From: Pelodera strongyloides
Lineage: Eukaryota; Nematoda; Chromadorea; Rhabditida; Rhabditidae
NCBI GenBank assembly: GCA_036852015.1
Contig: JAANDG010000057.1
Location: 248,001-312,000, forward strand
Direction of reading: 5' to 3'
Length of the DNA: 64,000 nucleotides
Positions 13,914 through 28,200 of this stretch are shown here, piece by piece; position 1 is the stretch's first letter, and the number at the start of each line of letters is the position of its first letter. The notes beneath the pieces are model-generated. The model made no database searches and was not told the DNA's origin. It saw only the letters and a list, made by a program, of their open reading frames with translations. Position numbers and translations under genes: made by a program.

Positions 13914-16770
13914 CCCCTCTCTCTCTCTCTCTCTCTTCGCATTTCCTCTCTTCATCCCCTCTCCATATCTCTCCTTGTGTTTCTCTTCTCTTTAGCATAT
14001 CTCTCGGATGGTCAAGATACGAGAGCGAGATACGGATACACCTTTTTTTTAGAACCACCCGGACAAATGACCCACCAGTTTTTCCCCTAGTTTTAGCATA
14101 AACTTATGTTTAGCTCAATTAGGGTTTATACACTGATGTTTATCTGATATACCGCAGTCATGACCTCTCCTGCCAATTGTGCACACAGCATTACATAATT
14201 GTTTATAAATCTGTGTCATGGTACCTGAATTTGTAATTATCTTGAATGTTATCAACTATTATCTACCAGACCCAATGAAGCTTTTAGAATAGTCAATAGT
14301 CATCAGATCTCTACGTCATTGATTTGATCGTCTCAAAAAATTAAAGCAAATTTCCCGTCTAAATTCCTTCACATTACGTGATCTCGTTTCCTTTTGACGT
14401 TTTTCTTCGTCACAAATGCCGATCTGATTTGAATTGAATCTGATTTAAAGTTCAAGCGGCAGGGGATGTTGTTTGATATCTTATGGTAGGGTTTGGTACA
14501 TTATCCATTGGGGTATTACGGTAGCTTATGTTAAAAGATAAGCTTAACTTGCCGGTCCGGGGTTTAGCGTTAGAATAGTAGACTAGACTCTACGCCCTGT
14601 GTTATGATCGTAAGCTACCTTTTCATTTTCCAGATTTACTGGAATAAATTAGCCAAATCGGAAATGTTTCTGCAGCAGCTCTGTCTGACCGTTGACTAGT
14701 GGTCAGCTAGCTTTATCTTTGAACTTTTTTTGTCAGAATAGTTTCAACAAAAATAACGAGTACTCGTTAGGGTTGGATTCTTAGAACATCTACTGCCACC
14801 TCATGCACATATTACGGTAAGTCTAGACACATGTAGAAGTACTTGAAGTTGACCACTAATTGAACGATAGCTTCCGTAATTTCATTTTACTTTCACATAT
14901 CAGTTAACTCAAGAGCTACTACTTATAAGCTGGAAAAAAAATATTCTTTTACGTAAGCAAAATAGTGACCACGAAACGTCGTAATCTCTACTTCGTTTTT
15001 GTGTTTGTCTGCTAATGCTCAACCTTCTTTTTGAAAGAAAAACTCATTTTCGTCTTACCTCTTAACCCTTTCTTAGTTTCTCTTTTTCTTTCTCGCCCTC
15101 TCATTTCTATTCATTGAATATCTTACCGACATTGCGATGTTTTCGCTAGATGGTTTTGACCCGGATTTGTGTTTTGAAACCTTTGCGGTAGCGCTTTACA
15201 CTCGAGAAAAGAGAGAATTTAGCGAAAGTGTTATCTAATGGTACATAAGTATCATCCATCATAACTTTTTTTTCATACATATATTTTTCAAGCAGAACAT
15301 TCAAAGGTATTCTGTTGTTATGATTGTTCAACTAGTTCTTCTGCGTATCGCCTTTTTCTTTTCTTTCTTTTCTACTCTCCCCCATATAACACGGTCTCAT
15401 CTGTGTTACTTCCACGATAACACTGATTTTTGCTAAAACAGAGAAATGTTTTTTTTTTCGTTCACCAATTGGATTAGCATTTTGGTCTAAACTAAAGAGT
15501 TCATTTTACACGATTTCTTCATTTCTATGCATTTTTAGTGAGAAGAGCGCCTATCAATAGTACTTATTTTTTATTGTTCAATTTTTGAAGTACACCATGA
15601 GATGCGTGTGTTGCTTCTTGAAGTTCTCTACACATTTGTTCATGTTTCATACTCGTACACATCCTTGCAAACAGTTGAGGAACAATTGAGACCAAAAATG
15701 TGAAATTAGCTTTTTTATAAAATAGGAAAACAAGTTTTCTGATTTTCTTTCACCGAGACCGAGAACATTGTAATACTTGTACTTGAGAGTACAAGTTCAC
15801 GAATTTATTTTGTTTTATTTATATTTGGACTAAAAGATTGTAAGGAAAAACAGAAAATCACCTGCATATGCCCCTCGCATTTCAAGCCAAAAGTCAAAGT
15901 AATAGTAAAAATAAGTAAGTTATGTTTGCAAGGCCAACAATCCTTTCTGTAACTATATGTAACACTGTCCCATGTACATCAGAAGCTTTACAGACAAACT
16001 GTATTTTTGTATAAGAAACGTTCTTCAACGACTATTTTTTTTAAATCTTGTTTCTTACCAAAAGTATGGTACATATGTATTTTTTCTTTGTCGAAACCAA
16101 ACTACTTTTCCTAACAACCGACTAAATTCAAAATGTTCCTTCTATATCCTATAACAACTTTCGTTCCCGTATAGTCAATGCTAACCAGTTATATACGTCG
16201 CTAGGGCTAACGGTAAAACGAGTTACCAAAACTACTGGATTTGGATTGGGCTAGTTTACCTTTGATCTCCGAGCGTAACTTCGAAGCCTTGGATAATGTA
16301 AACCTTTATTGTAAACATAATTGCTCCCCTGAAACTGCTACACATTATCTTTAAATTATTAGCTATTCAGTTACATGGGTGAAACCGCAAAACATCAGCA
16401 CTTTTGCGATTAGAACTGTTTATAGTACAACGAAAATACTTTTTCCTCGTTTTCTACATTATATTGGATGTTTACCCGTTTCTCACTATGTAGATCTCCA
16501 CACGAACATTCTTTTGTTGATATTTGTACAAACGATTTGGGGGACGGTTTTTTGCAGCGGTTCTTGGTTTCATTCTTTTTTTCCTTGTTATTCTTGATGT
16601 TCTTGATATTTATTATTTGTTTATTTTACGTCGTCCATTCTACAAGAATATGGCGAAACAACACTTTCATATGCCTTATTGTGTTATGTTATGTTATTGG
16701 GCGGATTTGCTATTTTATCAATTTTATGTGACACCTTGTTACCTGTCCACAGCTAATTGTATACCGTACG
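13011..16770. other. intergenic DNA with CT microsatellite
   Basis: No gene supported. A 141-codon open frame at 13029-13454 has no recognisable domain and no flanking splice structure. A long CT run occupies about 13861-13990. Around 13600-13643 is a remnant of a PAL-B right arm (AAACCACGTGTCATGTCACTTT). The rest is AT-rich. Confidence 0.45.
13861..13990. repeat. CT-rich microsatellite
   Basis: Mostly (CT)n with interruptions. It produces long serine/leucine or arginine/glutamate open frames in several frames, which should not be called genes. Confidence 0.85.
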
Positions 16771-16963
16771 TTAAAGCGAAATACCGCCATATACCGGTCG
16801 GTTTTTGAAGCGCATCGCGGACAACTGAATTCTTGCGTATTTATGCGAATTTACTCGAATGTAGCTCGATTTTTTATTCTAATTTATTGTCATTTGCATA
16901 TGCTGCATAAGAATGCTGATGCACTCGATGCGTTTCAAAAACCGTCCGGTATTTCGCTCTAAA
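16771..16963. repeat. PAL-A palindromic element, copy 3
   Basis: The left end TTAAAGCGAAATACCG is followed by a small local repeat (CATATACCG). The right end reads CCGTCCGGTATTTCGCTCTAA. About 193 bp. Confidence 0.85.
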
Positions 16964-18659
16964 GGTTCCTTTAAAAAAATGACGTGATCCCGGGACATGG
17001 ACGTATTTATGCATGGCGTTATTCCGGGAACTTGTAACCTACTATTTAAAATAATGGCAGCAAATACACGATTAACCTATATTTGAAAACTTTTTTTTGC
17101 ACTTTTCTACTGACGCATCAGCGAGAAAACAATTGTTTTAAAATGTATCAATTTCTGTGAAATTGTTATTTTATATCATGTTATTATGATGGCTTTTCTT
17201 ACAATTGTTACTTTTTTTGGATCGAAATTATCTCTTTTCGTCTGCTGATTTTGGATATCTGTGCTAACCCATAAGCGATGTTTAGCAGCGTTTCCCTTCT
17301 TATTGCTTTTTCTATACTCGCGGTGCACGGCCTACATAGATACCCTTTGAAAGGAAGGAATTTTTGTCCAACGACATTCAACATTTATTGTATGCACTGA
17401 ATCTTGCCGCACTCACTCTTTTACGTGACAGCCTATAATTTTTGAAATACTAATAATTGTAAGTACTATGTAAAAGTTATTTTACACAGAATTCATGTAT
17501 TATTTTTTTCGTTTATTGCTATCTGCGACGAGGTATGTTTATTTTAGAGGGATCAGAATCATCTCAGACCTTCTCTCCATGTCATGTTTCCTCATTGCAT
17601 AGTTCATAGATTCCAAAAAGTGAAATACAGTGAAGCATCATTTCACTAAAACGCAAGCAAAACTCTTCGTAATTTGTCAAAGGTCGGGGTCATCCATTTT
17701 GTATATTGTATAATGTAAAAATGAGTACAAATTGTACAAACTTCTGTTACTTATTATGTCACATTGTTTCTCTTTATAGATATTTTCTCTTCTAAGATTA
17801 TGCTTAGCAACATATATCTTTAATATGTAGCACAGTTTCAGTTCATATAACCACTGCTTTTATCCTCTCTTTTCTATTCAGCCTTTCACTGCGTCCTAAA
17901 TTTTTGGAACGCATCACATTCAGCAGCTTACACGGGAGAAAACGCGAGCTTTTGAAACTGAACCACCGCGAACTGATACTACGGTAAATGCTATCCATCT
18001 TATATCTTATCCATCAGATACAATGGGATTGGAAACTGTGAAACGGTTTTGGGCGAATTTGGGACGCTTTTTCGGGAAAAACGAAAGGAAAAACCTCGTG
18101 TTGCAACCCATTTTTGCTGCTTTTTGAGGTCTAAAAAGCGAAAGATATGTGTCAGTGATTAAGATATTTGGTCGATTTTGTGAGGCTCTTTGTGGCAATT
18201 AATATCAGTGAGCGACCAATGAAACATATTCATATTAGTTGGTTGCTTCGTAATTTATAAATGTAAAACTGGGAATCTGGAATGGCATAACACATGACAC
18301 TCATATGTATGTTGACTTTCCTGGTTTCATAATGCAGCTTACTGACGTACTGATGAGCGCGGTCACAGAACTATGATTTGCAAACTATATGCATAGCTAA
18401 CCAGCAGCTATTACTGTATTTTTATTTGCTTTCTTTTCTTTTTTTTTTCTTTTTTTTTTTGAATTTACACTCTCTTGACTCTTGAGATTTATGTTGTGAC
18501 CCTTTTTCGGACATTTTTGAATTCCTTGCAAAATTGTAGTAAACACAATCATTTTTTTTACATGGTGGGGGAGTGTTAATCGGTTAATCCTGACTGAAAC
18601 CATACAAATCATGATTAATTAGGGCACAACGTCAACATTATGCTGCAAACCACCAATCA
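16964..18659. other. intergenic DNA
   Basis: AT-rich with homopolymer T runs. No supported gene on either strand. The minus-strand open frames at 18007-18198 and 18397-18612 are short and unconvincing. Confidence 0.45.
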
Positions 18660-18773
18660 TTAAAGCGAAATACCAGCCGGTTTTTGAAACGCATCTCAAA
18701 TATCAGCATTCGTATGCAGCTATGCTAAAAGGGGTCTACTGGGGTCTATTTTTTATTCAAAGTTTCGCTTTAA
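18660..18773. repeat. PAL-A palindromic element, internally deleted copy 4
   Basis: The left arm TTAAAGCGAAATACCAGCCGG is intact. The right arm is shortened to TTTCGCTTTAA and the interior is only partly retained (113 bp in all). Confidence 0.75.
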
Positions 18774-18964
18774 GAAAACCGTTAACAGTAAGATAAACTA
18801 TAAGATCATTAGTTTGGGTAATTAATACATATTGAGGCCACAGGCCACAGTATGCTGAAAACTATCTTCTCATTTGTTCATCATTGCAGTGCAGTATATG
18901 GTCGTTTACGTTTTGCAAAACCGTTTATTAACTTCTTCCAATAACGTTGTACGTCTTATTACCC

Positions 18965-18965
18965 C

Positions 18966-18999
<34 letters not shown>

Positions 19000-19001
19000 G
19001 T
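18965..19001. repeat. CT microsatellite upstream of the F-BAR/RhoGAP gene
   Basis: An almost pure (CT)n run about 180 nt before the putative 5' acceptor of the large gene. It may simply be a microsatellite or a pyrimidine-rich promoter element. The sequence does not decide. Confidence 0.7.
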
Positions 19002-19180
19002 TTAGGGTAAGTTTAGAGTAACTTGGATTTTTAGAACCTGAAAACGAATTTATCATATTTCCGACCTTGTCTTTGTGTCCAGTCCAGACTACGGTAGTCT
19101 ATTTGTATATTTTTTTGCGTACAACTTATTCATTCTTTGCGTGTTCTGCGTAACTCCACTTTGTTATTTATGTTCATTTC

Positions 19181-19182
19181 AG
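19181..19182 (+). promoter_or_regulatory. 5' splice/trans-splice acceptor of the F-BAR/RhoGAP gene
   Basis: TTCATTTCAG ends at 19182, 102 nt before the ATG at 19285. In-frame stops (TGA, TAA) lie between the acceptor and the ATG, so the exon starts as 5'UTR. It could accept a spliced leader or an upstream non-coding exon. Confidence 0.5.
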
Positions 19183-19284
19183 ATTTCTCTTCCAAACTGG
19201 AGAAACTCACACGTTGCGGTACAAAACCGCTTTTATCTATTGGCCTGAACAAATCAATAATCCAAAAATCAATCGATTCACGTG

Positions 19285-22200
19285 ATGTCATCGACGAGTT
19301 CTTTGTGCTCCTCCGTTGAAGATAATGGAGTGGAGAATCGGGTGAAAACTTATTTAGTTATATCTTTCGTGGAAGGAAAACTAGTGGCACTAGGTTCCGT
19401 CGTCTGTCGACTAAAAGCAAAAAGCATAATTGCAACTTCAAATATACTATAAGCGTAAAGAACATGTCCATCAAAGATATTGACAAACAGAGAATTGCGG
19501 CAGCCGGACTATTTTGGTTTACTATATAACAAGGACTATTCCAATTCTTATAGATTCCACCGTCTCTTCGGAGGGATTTGGAACGATTTTCTGTTTTCAT
19601 TTCCCGCCTTCGAAGCGCTTTGGATGAAAATACACCGATACCAGGTAGGATTGTAGCCTCCGTGGATAAAATTCAGAGATGCGCAGCGCCACCGAATGTG
19701 GTGCGAGGACAGCGCGGCGCGGCTCACTTTCAATATTGCATGTTGATTAAATTGGACTCAACATAAACTAAATCAGAGGCAACTTCCTTTGTTATAAGTC
19801 AATAGTAATCAATCACTAACGAGATAGCTGATCACCATAGTTTGGTAATAATAACTAACAACAGAAAACCTTTCCCCCGATTTTTGTGAAAATGATCTAT
19901 TTCAGATGGCGAATCAATGTATGTCTGCGTGCATTCCGCTCTGGAAATGGTGTCAGAAAGTATGAGAGATCTATTCAAATATCCACAATTCAAAACGAAT
20001 AAAGTTATTTTGTCATCTCTGCAATTGGTACAGAGTGTCAAAGGTGGGTACACAACAATTTCAATAAACCATTTTTTTAGAGATGAAAAGAGCACCTCTA
20101 GTGGTTTCTTCAGTTTCGAGGTTTAGTAATTATCAGGAAAAGTACACTTTATGTTTCAGTAATGACGCACCGTCTATGCAGATCCACCATATTCGTTCAT
20201 TTCAGAGCTAAAATTCGACAACCCGAATTTGAATATGGACTTCACAAAAGTGCTCACTATCCTTGATCAGCTTGAGTCTGCGGTTCTCAATGCAATCATG
20301 TAAGAATCTTTCTTATTGTTAGTAGTTTTAAATGGGTATTCACCGATCCTATTAGGGAGAACTCTACCTGAAGGGAATGTTTCCCTCACCTGTACGTTTT
20401 CTGAAACCTGAATTCCTAAATTCGGCTTTTGACTTCTGATTTTTAAGGCATGTTTCATGCCCGCACATGCGTGAACTGATGCTTTCCTAGAGAAGTTTAG
20501 TGTTACCGTAAAATTGCAAGCAATTAAGTAATTACAACTTTCAGAGTAAAACATATCGTTGCCGCTTCCCCACCAATTCGACATACTGCAGCAACAATGG
20601 GACGGAAACCAAAACTGGTCAGTACTTATTTATTTTTTTCGAAGAAATGTATTCTTACCTAGTTATCATGCAAGTATTATACTCTATTTCTATACCGCAT
20701 ACAAGACCCGAGCTCCAGGAGTCAGGTACGTCCCATGGGAGTTCATTAATTATTTTGATCCATATAAACGACCGTCATTTTCCTGCTTGCCACAGAAATG
20801 AGCTTCTCAATATCTAGCCTGGCTATCCAGCCATTATTTGTGTTTGATTGCCAGGTTACAGAAGTGAAATGTTGTTTATTTACCAAATAATTATTCTCTG
20901 GGGAATCTTATCTTAACCTGAAAAAAACCGAAAGGCGTTTATCTTCACACATCTTTCAATGAGACAATTTGTACACTTCAAGTCGCACTTTATTGTCTCA
21001 GAGATAACTTTTTGTTTTGAGAAATCTCACTTTTGAAAAAACAAAGAGAATTTCAAGGAAGAAACTTCAAAAACTTCAAAAGGATTCGGTAACTGTTAGA
21101 ATGTTAGGGCTCGAATAACGAATAATGTCCCTGATATTTGATTCCATCTATGCACTGAATGTTTGCAAATATGATGTTAGTTTCCTATACACGAAAACAA
21201 TACATTATTATCATGCAAATCTACGTGTTTTGTCTGTTTGAAAGTTTCAGGAGCATATTTGGATGTAGTTCACAGGTTGATTCACTTTGCTACCAATATC
21301 TTATTAATTTTATGATTGTTTTCCCGTAGTCCCTCAATAGTTCGTTACCCAATCTTCGCTATGGGCCCTACCGTTGCAATCCGCGGTTTTTAAACTGCAG
21401 GGCCCAACTAGGCCGAAAGCCTCTACCAGAGCAATTTGCATCACATGAGTCATTTGGACCATATACCCCAATACGTAAAGTACACCTTGTGTAAGCAGAA
21501 TGATGTTCCGTGATAAAATGTAATTCAGAATTCCTAATACATCAATATAATTGGTGTATGTCAGGATGTCTGGAAAATGTTCTACATAGAGAGAGCAGAG
21601 AGAAAAAGAGAGAGATAGAGAGAGAGAAAGAAAGAGAGAGAGATAGAGAGAGAGAAAGAAAGAGAAAGAAAGAGAGAGAGAGAGAGAGAGAAAGAAAGGG
21701 AGAAATGTCCCAGAATATGTTTTCACATTAATAATCGCTTATGGACGCGAGCGTGCCACAGTGAAATGAATCATTTTGTTTCTATATGTTTCCTATTGAA
21801 TAATTAACAACGTCTGTGTGTGGGAGTCTCTCTTCCCTTAAATGTCAACCTCACTACCGTAGTCCACTATGAATGGGAGCTATTCCCTTTTAATGTCTAG
21901 TCCATTCATAACAAGCTCTTTTGAAGTTTTTCAACTATTAGTGATAGAGTATATGTCAATATGTGAACTTCCTTGTACGGGTAATGTTTGATTAATAAGT
22001 TAATAACACTAACAATAAGACAAAAGTTTTTGGTGCGCCTTGACAAAGCATAAACATTTGCGTGAGCACCAAATCGCAGGATACGGAACGGATAAACGAA
22101 AAGTTCTAATGTTAAATTCCGCTTCGAAATCACCCATAATTCAAGCATAGCTTATAAATAAACTAAAAGAGTTTATAAACTGTAACTATAACCTTTTGAA

Positions 22201-25200
22201 TTTTTTAATTCTGCTTCGAAGCTAACGAAGACTCGCAACATCGATGTGTTCATAAAAATCATTCCAGCTTTTATGCGTTGCGCACAACTTGCAAGGGAAG
22301 TCGAGAGGAGCGCATAGGTAGTTTAAACCTGGTTTAAATAGTTTAAACTCGCTAATTTATAGTTTATGCTTCATGCCTTTGCTTATATGCATTATTGTTA
22401 CGCGTTACTGTGACACCTTATACTATGTTGATCTACTATTTTTTTTCACAACATTTTTAGGTTTACCATATTATAAGCTTGTATGATTGGAAATCCGGAT
22501 ATTCACTTGTAAAACTACTAACTTCTGCCTCCAAAATTAAACAAGACAATGCAAAAGTGTCGCTCGTGTGATTTTGAAGCTGCTGGAATCGTCATCCAAA
22601 TTGAGGTGAAAATTTAATTTATTTCTTTGTGAAATGTATTTAGACTGGACAAAACATCATTGCTACTCTTTGGTGACCAAATGACGTGAGTGAATTTGAT
22701 CATTTGTAACATTTAGTTTTACATATACAAACCCAAACAATGTTAGCGATAACAAAAGCTTACAATGATACATGTTTAAAGCGAAGTGCGTACCGGCCGG
22801 TTTTGGTAACACATCGTGGACAACTGAATTCTTACGTAATTATGCTAATTTAGTCGACTTTAGCTCAATTTTTTAATATATCTATGTTCATTTGCATAAG
22901 CTGCGTAAGAATACTGGTGTTCTCGATGTGTTTCTAAAACCGGACGGTATTTTGCTGTAATGTGCATAGTAGTATACGGGCGCTAATGTTAAATTAAGTT
23001 TCCACCGCCTTTGAGCGGCATTATTATGTAGCCAACTCGAGTTATCGCGATTCAATTGCTTATAGATAAAGACGAATACAACGTATGCTTTGCCCATGCA
23101 GAACCGCAAAATTTCCTCATTAAAAGAAGTAAATTTCTAATTTTGCATACGGCTTATTTTATCAGCATAGGCAATTAATTATGACACTGATATCTATAGT
23201 TTTCCTTTGTTTCGTCACTTTTTGTATATATTTTTCCTAACTGCTGAAAAAATTCTCGTTTCGTATATGAAAATTTCGGCTTTCCCCTGGGATGACTCAC
23301 AACACTGTCTTTGTATGTAAGAAAAGAAAAGAAAGAAAAATGAGACGGTCCAACAAATTTTGTACGAAATTCAGTGATATGTTTCTTCACATTTCAGATA
23401 GTTAATTATTCCACAACTTTTAAGAGAGTATGTTCGTTCACCTAGTATTTTAGTATTTATGTACCAACTCACACAACATAGACTCACTTCTAACAGTAAG
23501 AAATAATAGCAAATCCAAAAATAATTCGCGGAAATAGCTATGTTTTGTTTGTTTTCAATTGAAGCTAAGCACATCAGCATTCTTATGCAGCTTATGCAAA
23601 GTAATATAGATTAGAATAAAAAATCGAGCTGAATTCGAGCAACCTTGCATAAATACGTAAGGACGGTAAGGATTCAGCTGCATACGATGCGTTTCAAAAA
23701 CCGGCCGGTATTAATGAATGTTTAAGTCGGTTATAAAAGTAAGAAACGTAGATTAGAACGGGGAAGCCCCACGTGTATGTTCTATACTATATACCGTACA
23801 TGAGTGAGCGTAATGATTATATTTATTAAAATCCAATGATTAGTTTATATCCTGCTGCAATCTATATCACTTGTCTACTTAGAGATAACTATTTTATTTC
23901 CGTTTTTTTGGCAATCTTCCAATTCTCTTCTTTTTAACTATCTCCACTAATAGTTATTGACTAAACGAGTCGATCCTTTTCCCATTAGAAGAACCGACTC
24001 GGTTTGAAACAGACTTTTGTCTTCTTATAAACATCACAAGACAGCATAACACGTGCTTTTTGGTCTAAAGGAAGTACTATTTATGTTAGCCTTTTCTTTT
24101 TAATAATCAGTTATTCCTTATTAGTGCTTGTTGATGAAGGGTTTTACTTTACAAGTTGATATATTAAAAATCTCTGAAAATTATCCGCGGAACTGGCAGT
24201 GGTTGGATCAAAGAGAGTAGTTTATCATAAAGAAAAAGAACAAAAAATAATATTTTTGATCTGATTGATTCCACTTTTTGATGAGGTCACAACACTCTTT
24301 TTTGCCTGAAACATGATCATATTTTATCTTTGAACGACAAAGAAACTCGTATGTCTTTCTTTCTTTTTAGATCCCGTCTGTTAGTGAGACAAATGACTAT
24401 AGTGATCTTTAACTTTAACTTCCCTATCCTACAACAATTATTATTATTATTTATTATTATCATAAGTCCTTACAATATTTTATTTATATGTGTGCATGAT
24501 CATAATTGATAATACTGTATTAGTCTAGATATTTACAGTTATGTATGATGTTAATATGTGCTATATGAACCAACTTCTCTAGAATTTTGCGTTCCCATAA
24601 AACGGTTCTGTACCAGTTGATCAATTTCAAGTTTGAAAATTTGAAAATTTCAAATTGTATCGTTATTAATTTCCATTAGTTAAAATGTTGAGCTCATAAT
24701 AATCTTTTTTTTCTCAATTTTATTTCTAGCGAGATGGATGATGCCATTCAATTTTCGACCATTTTCATCAATTAAAGATTATTAAATTAGTGCGCAAATG
24801 TCTCATTTTTCTAAGATTTTTCGCAGTTCACCGGATTTTCTCTATAAATATTTTTATTTAACAAAAAAAATACATCCACTTGATAATTACACACTGCTTT
24901 CTTGAGCTACATTCCTTTCTAGTTCTTTTTTTTTTTTCAATAAATTTCATCCTTGAATAAACAGCAAGGAAAGGCCATAGAGGGCCCCCTAAGGTACGCA
25001 TCAGATTGTTAAGTCTACCGTGCATATTTGCAGCAAAAATATATTATACGTACGATTTTATTTTCTTGTCCTTTCTTTTTTTCTGTCCTTTTTTATGTTA
25101 CCATTAGAAAAATATGGTATTTATAATTAAAAATGGTCTCCAAGCAAGTATTAGCTGCAATATTTAGTCGAAATGTAGAACCGGTAATAATTTTACATTA

Positions 25201-28200
25201 CATATCGAATTGAAATAAATAATTGCACTTAAAATGCTATATTACGTAATTTATAACCCAACAAAGAAAATTCCCAGCATAGCCGAAAAAACATATCCCG
25301 ATATGTTTGACAGCTAAAATACTGTGCAAACAAGAGTGACCAGCACACAACAAAGCACGAAAATACGTTTAAAATCAATAAACACCGGTCAATTGATCTT
25401 TTAAGAGGTTGTATTGTTTAACAGTTTATCTTTTTTATAGGGTTGCGGTTTTCCCGGCGCATCAAAATTCTAAAAGTATATTCACAATCATAGAAATGTC
25501 TGCTGATTGTCAGTTATACGGCTTCACTTCTTGCATCTACTCTGCAAAACAATTTTCCATTCGAGACACGGAGGTTTTTGAATAAACGTTTCCTGTGAAC
25601 GTGTGAACGTGTGATACCCACATTAAGTATCTGAACATTGAATAGTTGAACATGTTCCTTCTCAAGATTTTCTATCTTTATTATCCGATGTTTGCTTAGA
25701 TATAAGAAAAAATCTGACAACGTCCAACAATGAAAGTTTTGTGGTGTGCCGCGAATGTTTGGCAGTGCGCGACAAAGAATAGACACTGCGCATGTTGCGC
25801 GTCTCATCATGAAATATACTAGCGATTATGAATATAGAATAATGGGCGCCCAGGCTAAAAATAAATAAAATATAAAAATATTAACCGTATTCCATTCTGA
25901 GCCTTATAAACTACGAATATTTCCTTATTAACCAAGATGTGTTTTTGGTGGAAATAGTCATTTTTTCCTCGTCCTGTGCATTTGTGAAGTGCAATTGCGG
26001 AACTGAAATTGACCCTTGTAACTGGGCCCTTGGGACTCATCATTGGGCCTCAGTATATGGGCCGCAGTGTAAAATGCTTTCATATCTCGCATCAATTCTG
26101 AACATCCGTTTTTTTTTGTCCGAAAACTACCATACATTTATTGAAGCGCTTGAATTCATGTAAATAACGACTCCAGTTTGTATTTGCATATTGCGGCACT
26201 GTATGATTAACTTTTAAAGAAATGACTTTACAACAACTATAAGCTAACATTGTGTACGCTTTTATTTCTATTTTACTTTTTTATTCATCGTTGTCAGACA
26301 TTTTACTTGAATTGTTAATTAGTTAATGAGATATGTGAGCGGGAATCATTCATGAACATCGCTTAGTTTTTCCCAGAGTCCGCCGCAGAACTCGCTTTTC
26401 TTGTGTGTTTCTATATGGTGCCGTTTGTGGTGTTGCAGTGGGCAGAAGCTGCCGGCAGAGACTACCAAGACTAGACCAGAGACTAAGCGAATCGGAGAGA
26501 CGGAGACAGAACCCTGTCAGAGAGAGCAGACAGTGAAACTGACATATTGTTGAGAGGGAGAGAGGAAAGAAAGCAAGGAGTCACATTTGCATGCCGATTG
26601 GCAGCTAAACTTCTTATTCGCTAATTTGAATACGAAACCAGCGACCGTTACCAATGAGACGCAGACCGCCGTTACGCAGTGTTTTCTCCGTTGACGTACG
26701 TTACTTTACTATTGACAAGACACTATTGCATTGCCAACGTATTATATAAGTAAAGGTAAAAAACGAAACTAAAAGGTAATAATGGTGGTAAGGAAAGTCC
26801 AGTCATCTCATTGTTTATTTACTTCAAATGTTACTGTTCGTTGAAAAACTACTCTTGACTCCTATTCACGTTTTATTTTCAATTACCCAATACAACATTT
26901 TATGTGCGTTTGGTAATTCATTTTCTAATACTGGTACTGATTTTTTACATGATATATTAGTATTTAATTGAAAGCCTTTTTCTGTCTCTTACTGTGAACA
27001 CTTCAGGTTCCTGAACTTCAGTAATTTTGCTAATTTCTCAAATTTATTCACATCTCCATTCCCTCGGATGTGCTTTCATAATTCCCCTCTGTAAATGTGC
27101 CCCCCCCCCTTTCTTTGTTCTTTCTTTATTATTCTATTTGAGCATCTGTTGAACGATGAGCTCTTTTTGCCGGTCAATTGCACATCCTAAATCCACACCA
27201 TTTATTTTGATTGTATTTTCATGGCCATGGCCCTTAATATTGATCTGCTTATTTTCAGTGGTTCACCTTTAGTTTATAAAACACATCAATGTTATCACTG
27301 ATTGCCTGGCAAATTTGCATATTACTGTACCTCCTCCTCCTCCTCCTTTAACGGGTGAGGTCCACCTCAGAAAACAAAAAAGTCATTAGTTTTATTAGAT
27401 TCCCCGCGTCTGAATTTACCAGAATAACTTAAACAACTTTGGCGGAAAAAAATATGGAGCAAAAAATGTCCCTACAGTACCATTATTACGATAGGCGTCG
27501 ACATCAGTTCTCGTGAGCGTGTCCTATGCATACCTAACTTCCTAACTTGTCTTATTATGCTTGATTGCCCTTTATTCTATTGTTTTCAACATTATGATTT
27601 TCTCAGCACACCTTGATCTGAACTTGAGCATACCTAGGCCAAGCGCAAAATAATAGTATTGATATCTGATAAGGAAAAGAAAAATTAGAGCTAACAGAAA
27701 TCAGCGATCTGTTCATAGAACTGCTTGTTTTGCGAAATCCATTTATTGGCATTAAATGAGCACACAGGATGAGACAAGCTTATACGATCCAATTTCGATT
27801 CTCTTTAGGGTTATTTTCCAGACTTCCTCTTGGGGATCTTTTCACAAGGTTGGGGATTATTATAATCATTATATATATTATATAAATTAATATTATATAT
27901 ATATATATATATATATTATGTATTTCCGGTGACCGTTTCTCTCTAATTCACTGCTGGGGACGACCTACTTTTTCCTTTTTCTTACTCATTTATATGATGA
28001 TGATTTAGTGATACAGTCTTGTGCTCTTATACAAAGGAATTGATTTATTTCTTTGGTAAGTGAGATGGTGGGGTTATTATTTGATATTATTATGACATTC
28101 TTTGCTAGAACACTAAATGAACATTGCTATTTCTTTACGAGAGGGAGCGCCATCATACGTATTACGTATTGTTATGCTGCCATTGGCTATGCGCGGCTTA

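Noticed and set aside
20618..20800. Continuation of exon 20545 (…TRAPGV) or an exon at 20705-20726
   Set aside because: The segment lacks a worm-like acceptor and ends in the wrong phase. Exon 30214-30313 solves the phase without it.
22550..22608. Short frame MQKCRSCDFEAAG followed by GTGAAA, possible extra exon
   Set aside because: No phase-consistent place in the gene and no acceptor upstream. Not needed.
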